Source of the DNA: Alteromonas sp. M12
Lineage (GTDB): Bacteria; Pseudomonadota; Gammaproteobacteria; Enterobacterales; Alteromonadaceae
Assembly (NCBI RefSeq): GCF_037478005.1
Contig: NZ_CP144164.1
Span: forward strand, 2,480,001 to 2,544,000
Direction: 5' to 3'
DNA: 64,000 nucleotides
The translations under genes were made by a program, and so were the position numbers. The notes beneath the pieces are model-generated. The model did no database searches, was not told where the DNA came from, and saw only the letters and a list, made by a program, of their open reading frames with translations. Positions 37,228 to 44,649 of the stretch are shown piece after piece. The stretch's first letter is position 1; each line of letters starts with the position of its first letter.

Positions 37228-39999
37228 TTACGCCTCTTGTTTCTTCAATATGACCGAGGCCATCAATACAAATAAGGGACCAAAAATAGCCAGAATAAAA
37301 AGATCTTGGGCTAAATCATTGAAGCTTAAACCTTTGGTAAAGGCCGCTACACTCATATGCATGTAATAAGTGGCAGGCCAAAGTGAACCAATAAATTGGC
37401 CTATCCCTTCTAAGGTCGAGGTTGGCTGTATTATTCCTGAATATTGGATAGTGGGCATTACCGATAGTACTGTGGTTGCAAAAATAGCAGCCACTTGTGA
37501 TTTCGTCATTGATGAAATTAACAATCCAAAACCGGTTGAAGCACAAACATAAAATAACGCGCCTAAGCTCAAGCCCAGTAAACTTCCTTTTAGTGGCACT
37601 TGAAGTAGGAATACAACCATCAATGTCAGAATGAAAAAATTGATTAGCCCAATGCAAATGTAAGGTAATTGCTTGCCAATTAAAAATTCCAGTGTGCTGG
37701 TGGGCGTTACATAAAAATTAGTAATGGTACCTATTTCTTTCTCGCGGGAAATACTAACTGCCATCAGAATTGCCGGAAAAAGTAGCAATAACATTGCCGG
37801 CGTTTTGGGTCCTATAGAATAAATAGTCTCAAACGAAGGGTTATAGCGATATCGCGACTCTAACGTAACATTGTAATAAGCTGAGGCATCAATACCGGCC
37901 TCGGTGGCCAGCAACGTTAGGTATTTAATATGACCACCTGCAACATAGCCTTCAATGGTGCCTGCTCGTGTGGTATTCGCGCCATCTATCCACGCAGATA
38001 CGCTAGGGGTTTCACCTTTTTTTAAGTCTCTACCAAAGCCTGGAGGAATAACGATGGCCAAGGTGATGTCATTGGATTTTAAGCGCAATTCCAATTCTTC
38101 TTGGGTGTGTAATTCGTCTTTTTCAATAAAATAGCGTGACCCCTGGAAATTACTAATATATTGACGACTTTGTGGGGTTTGATCGTGATCAAGGACCGCG
38201 AACGTTAAGTCTTCAACATCCAGCGAAATGCCATAGGCAATCACCACTAACAAGATCGCACTGCCTAAAAAAGCAAAAGCTAATCTTATCGGGTCACGTA
38301 TGACCTGTTTGGTTTCTAAAAAACTATATGCAAATAGCCTAAATAAACTAAATTTCTTAGGAGGAACATGGGTTTCTTGCTCACTAGGCAAGTCGCTGGC
38401 GATATCCAGTTTCACGTCCATTTCTGAATTCTTATCGCTAGTCTGGCTCTCGCCTATTGCAGCTTGAATATACTCAATAAAAGCATCTTCCAACGAATCT
38501 GCGGCTTTTTCAGCAACCAAATTTTGTGGCGTATCGCAGACTAATACCTGGCCAGCATGCATCAAGGAGATACGATCACAGCGCATTGCTTCGTTCATAA
38601 AGTGAGTGGAAATAAAGATGGTAACTTTGTCACGTCGGGACAATTCGATTAACAATTCCCAGAAACCATCGCGAGCAACTGGATCTACTCCTGAGGTAGG
38701 TTCATCTAATATAAGAATCTCTGGTTCGTGAATAACAGCCACAGCAAGTGACAGCCTTTGTCGTATGCCTAGTGGCAATGATGACGCTTGTGAAGCTCTA
38801 AACTCTTCCAATGCAAAACGTTTTAGCAACGAATCAATTCTGTTGCGCATTTTAGTACGAGGTAAGTGAAACAATTTGGCGTGTAGGATGAGGTTTTCTT
38901 CAATACTAAGTTCGCCATACAACGAAAACCCTTGAGACATAAAACCGACCCGTTTACGGGTTTCCAGATCAGACGCATCTACAGCTTGTCCAAAAAGAAA
39001 GGCTTTCCCCTCAGAAGCTGGCAATAAGCCAGTTAACATTTTCATTGTGGTGGTTTTGCCACAACCGTTTGAACCTAAAAAACCAAATATCTCACCTGCT
39101 TGAATATCAAAACTAACCTTATTAACCGCTGTAAAATCACCAAACTTGCGGGTTAAGCTCTCAGCGACGATAGCCGGCGTAGCATCTGATTGTTCAAATG
39201 GTGGAATAACTAATTCGATGTCTTTTTTCTGGATATCTTCTGGTAACAGTTTAACAAATGCGGCTTCAAGATTGTCAGTACCGGTTTTTGTTTTCAGTTC
39301 GTTTGGGGTGCCAGTTTCTAATATAACCCCATTATTCATCGCTACTAGCCAATCAAATCCTTCAGCTTCGTCCATATAGGCAGTCGACACAACCACTGTC
39401 ATTGACGGGCGTTCTTGACGAATATTGGCAATTAGTTGCCAAAATTGACGTCGTGATAGGGGATCTACCCCTGTGGTGGGCTCATCCAAAATGAGTAGGT
39501 CTGGATTATGTATTAGTGAACAGCACAGACCTAACTTTTGCTTCATGCCGCCAGATAGTTTTCCTGCAGGTCTGTCTAAAAAAGAATTTAAACCAGTAGC
39601 AAGGGTTAATTTTTTAATTCGGCTTTTACGCTGAGCGGCACTTAAATCAAATAATTTACCGAAAAAATCTAAATTTTCTTCGATACTGAGTTCTGAATAG
39701 AGATTTTTACCCAATCCTTGAGGCATAAACGCTATCCGCGGACCAACTCTATTGCGATGGTCTTGCGACCCCATATCGCCACCGAGCACCTCAAGTTGTC
39801 CTTGTTGCAGCTTACGTGCTCCGGCAATTAAACTTAACAAGGTAGATTTACCCACCCCGTCAGGGCCTAATAGCCCTATCACTACACCTGATGGAATATC
39901 TAACTCTATACCATCTAAGGCCAGAGTATTTTTATATATATGTCTAACGTCCCGAATCTTAGCAACGGTAGACTGAGTGTCTGCCTTAGCGCTTTCCAT
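37228..39999 (-). CDS. rbbA: RbbA-type fused ABC ATPase/permease
   Basis: A 923-residue protein with two ATP-binding domains followed by an ABC-2 permease. Walker A 1 is GPDGVGKSTLLSLIAGARK, which is close to the unusual RbbA sequence, and Walker A 2 is GSNGCGKTTTMKML. Signatures are LSGGMKQK and the degenerate LPLGIRQR, and the Walker B segments read LLILDEPTTGVDP and ILILDEPTSGVDP. From about residue 560 a permease domain repeats the layout of the yhhJ product (VIPPGFGRDLKKGETP; SREKEIGTITNFYVTP). RbbA in E. coli is described as a ribosome-associated ATPase, but the domain order and the flanking membrane fusion protein and permease fit an exporter. Its start overlaps the adaptor stop by one base. 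Confidence 0.88.
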   Translation of the reverse strand: MESAKADTQSTVAKIRDVRHIYKNTLALDGIELDIPSGVVIGLLGPDGVGKSTLLSLIAGARKLQQGQLEVLGGDMGSQDHRNRVGPRIAFMPQGLGKNLYSELSIEENLDFFGKLFDLSAAQRKSRIKKLTLATGLNSFLDRPAGKLSGGMKQKLGLCCSLIHNPDLLILDEPTTGVDPLSRRQFWQLIANIRQERPSMTVVVSTAYMDEAEGFDWLVAMNNGVILETGTPNELKTKTGTDNLEAAFVKLLPEDIQKKDIELVIPPFEQSDATPAIVAESLTRKFGDFTAVNKVSFDIQAGEIFGFLGSNGCGKTTTMKMLTGLLPASEGKAFLFGQAVDASDLETRKRVGFMSQGFSLYGELSIEENLILHAKLFHLPRTKMRNRIDSLLKRFALEEFRASQASSLPLGIRQRLSLAVAVIHEPEILILDEPTSGVDPVARDGFWELLIELSRRDKVTIFISTHFMNEAMRCDRISLMHAGQVLVCDTPQNLVAEKAADSLEDAFIEYIQAAIGESQTSDKNSEMDVKLDIASDLPSEQETHVPPKKFSLFRLFAYSFLETKQVIRDPIRLAFAFLGSAILLVVIAYGISLDVEDLTFAVLDHDQTPQSRQYISNFQGSRYFIEKDELHTQEELELRLKSNDITLAIVIPPGFGRDLKKGETPSVSAWIDGANTTRAGTIEGYVAGGHIKYLTLLATEAGIDASAYYNVTLESRYRYNPSFETIYSIGPKTPAMLLLLFPAILMAVSISREKEIGTITNFYVTPTSTLEFLIGKQLPYICIGLINFFILTLMVVFLLQVPLKGSLLGLSLGALFYVCASTGFGLLISSMTKSQVAAIFATTVLSVMPTIQYSGIIQPTSTLEGIGQFIGSLWPATYYMHMSVAAFTKGLSFNDLAQDLFILAIFGPLFVLMASVILKKQEA

Positions 40000-41024
40000 T
40001 AGTTACCGCTTTTTTCAGATAAATTCAAAGCGGGTGGAAAGTTTTGTAAATACTCAGGCCATTCTGACGGAGACTCATTATCAGTGGGCGCAAGACGCAC
40101 ATAGGCAACCCCACGAACGCCAGTTTTAACTTGTTCAATATGGGATAACACTAATTCTTGAGGAATTCTTACTTTCACCCGAAACATCAGCTTATCTCGC
40201 TCACTTTGCGTTTCTACTTGTTTTGGCGTGAATTGAGACTCCGGAGATACAAAGCTAACGGTGGCTGGAATAGGATAATCGAGAATATCAAGCTTGACCC
40301 GCGCCTCTGCGCCAATAGCAATACGATGTACTTGACTAGAAGGCAAGAATATCTCCATATACACGTCGGCTAAATTAATGATGGTCAATACTTTGCCGCC
40401 GCTGCCTAAAACTTCACCAGGCTCTGCAAGACGATAAAGCACTCGTCCAATACTTGGTGATACTAAAGTGGCATCTTCAATTTGCGTTTGAATTTCATGC
40501 ACTCCAGCTTTAAGTGCATCCACATTTCTTTGGCGAGAAATAAGCATCGCATCAGCAGCCTCCACTGACGCATCAGCAACCGCTAAAGCACTTACCCGAG
40601 TGTCGTATGTTTCTTTGCTAATGGCCGATTTTTTAATTAAATCACTGGCCCGAGATAACTCTTGTTTAGCTAAAAGTTGTTGGGCTTTAGCTTGTGCGAT
40701 GGAGGCTTTAGCGGAAGCTATTAGACTCTCACCTGCAGCCACATCGGCTTCGGCACGCAGTAATTGGGCTTGCAATTGATCGGTATTGATACGGGCTAAC
40801 GCTTGTTGAGGTTGTACAAGGTCACCTTCAGATGCGATGACCTCTTGCACGCGGCCGGCAATCTTGGTTGAAATATCCACTTGTACAGCTTCAATACGAC
40901 CGTTACCTGAAGCGAAATCAGAAGGTAAAGAAGGTTGTTGGATATAATCCCAAAGCAACCAAAACGCGACCGCTACGATTACCAATAATACTGCGCTAAA
41001 AGGTAATTTATTACCTTGCTTCAT
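39999..41024 (-). CDS. yhiI: HlyD family periplasmic adaptor (YhiI-like)
   Basis: A 341-residue membrane fusion protein. One N-terminal membrane segment (FSAVLLVIVAVAFWLLWDYI) anchors it. The lipoyl half-motifs flank a coiled-coil hairpin: GRIEAVQVDISTKIAGRVQ at residues ~42-60 and a second half at DATLVSPSIGRVLYRLAEPG. The coiled coil (ARINTDQLQAQLLRAEADVA and onward) is Ala/Gln-rich. It would link the RbbA/YhhJ pump to an outer-membrane channel such as TolC. It is the first gene of the three-gene operon. Confidence 0.9.
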   Translation of the reverse strand: MKQGNKLPFSAVLLVIVAVAFWLLWDYIQQPSLPSDFASGNGRIEAVQVDISTKIAGRVQEVIASEGDLVQPQQALARINTDQLQAQLLRAEADVAAGESLIASAKASIAQAKAQQLLAKQELSRASDLIKKSAISKETYDTRVSALAVADASVEAADAMLISRQRNVDALKAGVHEIQTQIEDATLVSPSIGRVLYRLAEPGEVLGSGGKVLTIINLADVYMEIFLPSSQVHRIAIGAEARVKLDILDYPIPATVSFVSPESQFTPKQVETQSERDKLMFRVKVRIPQELVLSHIEQVKTGVRGVAYVRLAPTDNESPSEWPEYLQNFPPALNLSEKSGN

Positions 41025-41614
41025 TGTTTGTCCTTAACGTTACTTTTTAAAATTTTTCTTAGACAAGCGGGAGCGCTAAAATAGATTGGTTACAAGGTGG
41101 TTTATGTTCTTCAATCACTTTGTCACCAATGCTCTACTCGTTTAAGTCATGGTTTTATCATTTTTTAAAATCAATAAAGTTGAGAGAAAATTGAGTGATT
41201 TCACACGCTTTTAATCGAAACGGTCTTGAGCATGTTTTAATGTGCATAGGCGAAATATAATTGTGGATACTACTCAAGATTGAAGCTGTAAACAAAGTTA
41301 AAGATCAACAACAATTTGTCTAATGTACGGAATTTTAATATTGAATGGCTCCTTTATAAATTAGCGATTCCTCTTACTAAAATGTGGAAACTACGTATAG
41401 AAGAGAACAAATTATGCAAACTTCACGTATTTACTTAGTTAACCATCAATTTACGCTCGTAATTTATGCTAATAAGTGAAATTTTTAAGGGGTAATTGAG
41501 CAAAGTATTAAGTAGTAACCACAATATGTTTTGCATATTCCCTTATTGTTGCTGTTGAGGTCTATACTATACTAATCGATTAGGAGAGTGTTTTGTTAGC
41601 AAAGAGTATCAATT
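41025..41614. other. Intergenic region between the yhiI operon and the GNAT gene
   Basis: About 590 bp with divergent promoters. It holds the motif at 41383-41397 and, close to the GNAT gene, TATACTATACTAATCG, which offers a -10 (TATACT). I found no gene in it. Confidence 0.45.
41383..41397 (+). promoter_or_regulatory. Putative FixJ-like site, copy A
   Basis: TGTGGAAACTACGTA, 218 bp before the GNAT start. It matches 13 of 15 positions with copy B at 43670-43684 upstream of glgC. The reverse complement, TACGTAGTTTCCACA, resembles the rhizobial FixJ core as I recall it (GTAMGTAG followed by TTTCC). Assignment to FixJ is inference. Confidence 0.35.
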
Positions 41615-42142
41615 ATGACAGTAAGACTTACCACCGATCATTCCCATTTAAAAATTGGCAAACTAGATGTCACAATTCGCCCCATTTCGATTGATGATCA
41701 AAACATAGAAGCTGAATTCGTTAAAAATCTTTCTGCGCAAAGTAAACACAACCGTTTCATGGAAGGGATAAGAGAATTATCTCCATCAATGTTGAAAAAA
41801 ATGTGTGATATCGACTATGTAAATAATATGGCCTACATTGCCACCATTGAAGAAGATGGGAATGAAATAGAAATTGGTGTGTGTCGCTATGTGAATGGTA
41901 AGCAAAAAAATGAACGGGAAATGGCGCTCGTTGTAGCCGATAAATACCAACACCTTGGTATAGGCACTGAGTTATTTAATCATCTATATGTGCATGCTAG
42001 AGCAAATTGTATTAAAAGACTGTATTCCATTGATTTACGCAGTAATACCAAAATGCATAAGTTCGCACAAAGTGTGGGAATGAAAATGGAATTAGATCCA
42101 GAAGATGATGCGCTGGTTATATACAGTATAGAGCCCTGCTAA
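41615..42142 (+). CDS. GNAT family N-acetyltransferase
   Basis: A 175-residue single-domain GNAT enzyme that transfers an acyl group from acyl-CoA to an amine. The acetyl-CoA loop is visible as QHLGIGTELF (Q-x-x-G-x-G), preceded by the beta-4 strand EREMALVVADKYQ. The N-terminal part reads LDVTIRPISIDDQ and FVKNLSAQSKHNRFM, the pattern seen in GNAT domains of the Pat protein-acetyltransferase type that occur beside universal stress proteins. The substrate, small molecule or protein lysine, is unknown. It is a single gene, and the hairpin at 42129 overlaps its end. Confidence 0.85.
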   Translation: MTVRLTTDHSHLKIGKLDVTIRPISIDDQNIEAEFVKNLSAQSKHNRFMEGIRELSPSMLKKMCDIDYVNNMAYIATIEEDGNEIEIGVCRYVNGKQKNEREMALVVADKYQHLGIGTELFNHLYVHARANCIKRLYSIDLRSNTKMHKFAQSVGMKMELDPEDDALVIYSIEPC

Positions 42143-42154
42143 AACGGGGCTCTA
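42129..42154. terminator. Hairpin at the GNAT gene end
   Basis: TAGAGCCC pairs with GGGCTCTA around a 10-base loop. It overlaps the last codons of the GNAT gene and lies 39 bp from the convergent glgC end. No T-run follows, so it is a weak terminator candidate. Confidence 0.4.
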
Positions 42155-42192
42155 TGGATTTACAATATGCAAGCTAACCAGCACTCTGTTGT

Positions 42193-43500
42193 TTAAGCTC
42201 TTAACCTTTTGTGTTGGTTATTCTGTTCATATATTTCGACTTTATTAAGTTCGCTTAACATATCACTTGTTACCAACACAACTCCTCCCTGACTTATTCG
42301 AAATCCTCTGGCTTTGTCTAACTTAGTGTCAATGCCTATTTCAAAACCATCAGGTATCTCACAATCTGCGTCGATAACAGCTCGGTGAATTTTAACATTT
42401 TTACCAATTTTCACATGGGGAAGAATTACCGAATCTTCCACAAAGCTGTTATTTTCTATGTGCACATCAGAAAACAATAGAGATTGTTTGACAATAGCGC
42501 CCGATATTATGCATCCACCTGAAACATTGGAATTAACGGCATAACCACTTTGTTTTTCTTCATCGTAAATAAATTTAGCAGGGGGAGATTGTTTCTGATA
42601 AGTCCATATTGGCCAATCTTTATCGTATAAATCAATATCTGGCGTTGCTGTAACTAAATCCATATTTGCCTGCCAAAATGAATCTAAAGTGCCCACATCT
42701 CGCCAATAAGTTGCCTCATTTGGGTTTTCTGAGCGGAATACAAACGCTTCTACGTGATTATTTTTTATCACATTCGGTATAATATCATGACCAAAGTCGT
42801 GCTGAGACTCGTTATTTTTTGCATCTTCAATTAGCTTTTCAATCAAAAACTCAGTGCTAAATACGTAATTTCCCATAGAGGCTAAAGTTGAACCTGGTTT
42901 ATTTTTCATAACCCAAGGATTAATTGGTTTTTCTTGAAACTCAGTAATTCTGCTATTTTGATCAACGGACATTACGCCGAATTTACCTGCGGCTTCTTCA
43001 ATTGGCATTTCAATACAAGATATGGTCATATCTGCTCCACTTTGTGCGTGTTGAGCAAGCATGTCTCCGTAATCCATTTTGTAAATATGATCACCAGATA
43101 ATACAACCACATATTTTGGGGCGTTTTCACGGATAAACCGAATATTTTGATAAAGTGCATCAGCGGTACCGGCATACCAACTTGATGAGTATTGTTGAGA
43201 CGCAGGAAGTAATTCTACAAATTCCCCCAACTCTCTATTCAAATGTCCCCAACCTCTGGCCAGATGTCGTAATAAGCTATAGGCCTTATATTGTGTCATT
43301 ACACCTATTTTTCTAATTCCTGAATTAACACAATTCGACAACGGGAAATCTATAATTCTAAACTTACCGCCAAAATGAACAGCCGGTTTTGCCTGATGTT
43401 GTGTCAATTCACATAAACGACTTCCCTTCCCTCCAGCTAAAACCAGAGCTAACGTATCCCGTGTTAAATGACTTACATACCGACTATTTGAAATTACCAT
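42193..43500 (-). CDS. glgC: Glucose-1-phosphate adenylyltransferase
   Basis: A 435-residue ADP-glucose pyrophosphorylase, which makes ADP-glucose for glycogen. The nucleotidyl motif is [17 protein letters not shown], followed by [20 protein letters not shown]. The substrate motifs are [29 protein letters not shown] and FQEKP. A left-handed beta-helix ([37 protein letters not shown]) closes the protein. It stands alone, without glgA, glgB or glgP in this window. It is divergent from nothing immediate: 540 bp of structured intergenic DNA separate it from fixJ, with the FixJ-like motif about 170 bp upstream of its start. Confidence 0.95.
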   Translation of the reverse strand: MVISNSRYVSHLTRDTLALVLAGGKGSRLCELTQHQAKPAVHFGGKFRIIDFPLSNCVNSGIRKIGVMTQYKAYSLLRHLARGWGHLNRELGEFVELLPASQQYSSSWYAGTADALYQNIRFIRENAPKYVVVLSGDHIYKMDYGDMLAQHAQSGADMTISCIEMPIEEAAGKFGVMSVDQNSRITEFQEKPINPWVMKNKPGSTLASMGNYVFSTEFLIEKLIEDAKNNESQHDFGHDIIPNVIKNNHVEAFVFRSENPNEATYWRDVGTLDSFWQANMDLVTATPDIDLYDKDWPIWTYQKQSPPAKFIYDEEKQSGYAVNSNVSGGCIISGAIVKQSLLFSDVHIENNSFVEDSVILPHVKIGKNVKIHRAVIDADCEIPDGFEIGIDTKLDKARGFRISQGGVVLVTSDMLSELNKVEIYEQNNQHKRLRA

Positions 43501-43669
43501 CTGCCTTCCTTTATTTCTAAAAATATAGTTAACGCTCGGATTTTGAAAAATGTTGTTAACATCTGTAGAAGATATAGTGTTAATTTTTTAAGGGTGTGTC
43601 GTAACGCCAATAAAACTAAGTTTACGTTTCACATCAGGATTGGGTTATTGGAGATTTCTCGTAATTAAT

Positions 43670-43684
43670 TGTGGGAAATACGTA
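43670..43684 (+). promoter_or_regulatory. Putative FixJ-like site, copy B
   Basis: TGTGGGAAATACGTA, 170 bp upstream of the glgC start (which is on the minus strand). It shares 13 of 15 positions with copy A at 41383. Read from the minus strand it is TACGTATTTCCCACA, similar to FixJ-type sites. The assignment is inference. Confidence 0.35.
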
Positions 43685-43723
43685 CTTTTGAATCATGTTT
43701 TTGTGGGGATTATTTTTTACCAA

Positions 43724-43744
43724 CCGTTTTTTGTCAAAAAACGG
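43724..43744. repeat. Perfect 9-bp inverted repeat
   Basis: CCGTTTTTT-GTC-AAAAAACGG, a perfect stem with a 3-base loop in the glgC-fixJ intergenic region. No T-run follows on either strand, so a simple terminator is unlikely. Confidence 0.6.
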
Positions 43745-43922
43745 CTTATTAAAGCCAAAACATCCGAAAATTAAAGACAATTTGCGCAATTGGGAATTTA
43801 TCTAATGTAATCATGGAATTAAAAACGACAGCTAAATAGTTGATTTAGTTTTACGATATCTATTAGGGATTTCCACAGGTTAGTCTCGCGCATTTAGCGG
43901 TAACCCCCAATATTCTGATTAA

Positions 43923-44038
43923 GCGATAGTAGTTAAGCTATTCCTGTGTATACATATACACAGCAACTACCTGAAACAAAGGTTTCAGTTCCTCTTTGGA
44001 GTTCATCACATCCAACCATAGATGGACTCCATTTTTTT
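43923..44038 (+). ncRNA. Candidate small RNA with three hairpins and a terminator
   Basis: Plus-strand unit of about 115 nt between glgC and fixJ, both of which lie on the minus strand. Hairpin 1 is closed by GTAGTT (43929-43934) with AACTAC (43965-43970) and has an inner perfect stem CTGTGTAT-ACAT-ATACACAG (43944-43963). Hairpin 2 is CTGAAAC-AAAG-GTTTCAG (43971-43988). A single-stranded TTCCTCTT follows. Hairpin 3 is TGGAGTTCATC with GATGGACTCCA (43997-44031) and is followed by seven T. The stem contains one T-G pair that is stable only as RNA read from the plus strand; on the minus strand it becomes an A-C mismatch and there is no T-run. A weak -10 (TATTCT, 43911-43916) precedes. No coding frame explains it. 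Confidence 0.55.
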
Positions 44039-44040
44039 AT

Positions 44041-44649
44041 TTACTGTTCCGACAGTATTTTTATTCGCACTAGTTGCGCCAAGGTTTTTGCGCCAAGTTT
44101 TTCCATAACGTGGGAGCGATGAACCTCAACGGTTCGCTCACTGATATTTAACTCAGACGCAATCATTTTATTCATTGCCCCTTCGGTAACTAAATTGAAT
44201 ACTTCCTTTTCCCGATTAGACAGAAGACTGATTTTTCTGACTTCCTTCTGCTTATTATCAATACAGGCATTTTGTTTGGAGTTTAACGCTAGGGCTTCAT
44301 TGATTCGGTCAATTAAATTTTGATCATTGAAGGGTTTTCGGATGAAGTCAATAGCACCGTTTCGCATAGCTTCAACTGCCATCGGTATATCACCATGGCC
44401 TGTGATAAAAATGATAGGTAACAAACTATTTAGTTCTTTTAGCTTTAATTGTAATTCTAAACCACTCATTTTCGGCATTCTAATATCGAGTACGATGCAC
44501 CCTTTCATGTCGTCATTGAACTCTTTCAAAAACTCCTGGCCATTCACAAAGCTTTTAGCATTAAGTCCAATCGATGCAAGCAACATTTCCATTCCATCAC
44601 GGATAGCTTCGTCATCGTCGATGATATATACCGTTTGCTGATCAGTCAT
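44041..44649 (-). CDS. FixJ-like response regulator
   Basis: A 202-residue response regulator. The receiver domain covers about residues 7-120 with the acidic pair DDD at 11-13, phospho-acceptor Asp55 (CIVLDIRMPK) and the switch residues FITGHGD and RKPF. The C-terminal LuxR/FixJ-type helix-turn-helix contains LSNREKEVFNLVTEGAMNKM and ISERTVEVHRSHVMEKLGAK. It overlaps the sensor kinase gene by 8 bp. In rhizobia FixJ turns on fixK and nifA under low oxygen; here the targets are unknown, but glgC, the GNAT gene and the candidate small RNA are the closest. Confidence 0.92.
   Translation of the reverse strand: MTDQQTVYIIDDDEAIRDGMEMLLASIGLNAKSFVNGQEFLKEFNDDMKGCIVLDIRMPKMSGLELQLKLKELNSLLPIIFITGHGDIPMAVEAMRNGAIDFIRKPFNDQNLIDRINEALALNSKQNACIDNKQKEVRKISLLSNREKEVFNLVTEGAMNKMIASELNISERTVEVHRSHVMEKLGAKTLAQLVRIKILSEQ

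Noticed and set aside
44327..44641. Long plus-strand open frame opposite fixJ
   Set aside because: It is the antisense shadow of the conserved receiver domain, with no ribosome binding site and no family likeness.
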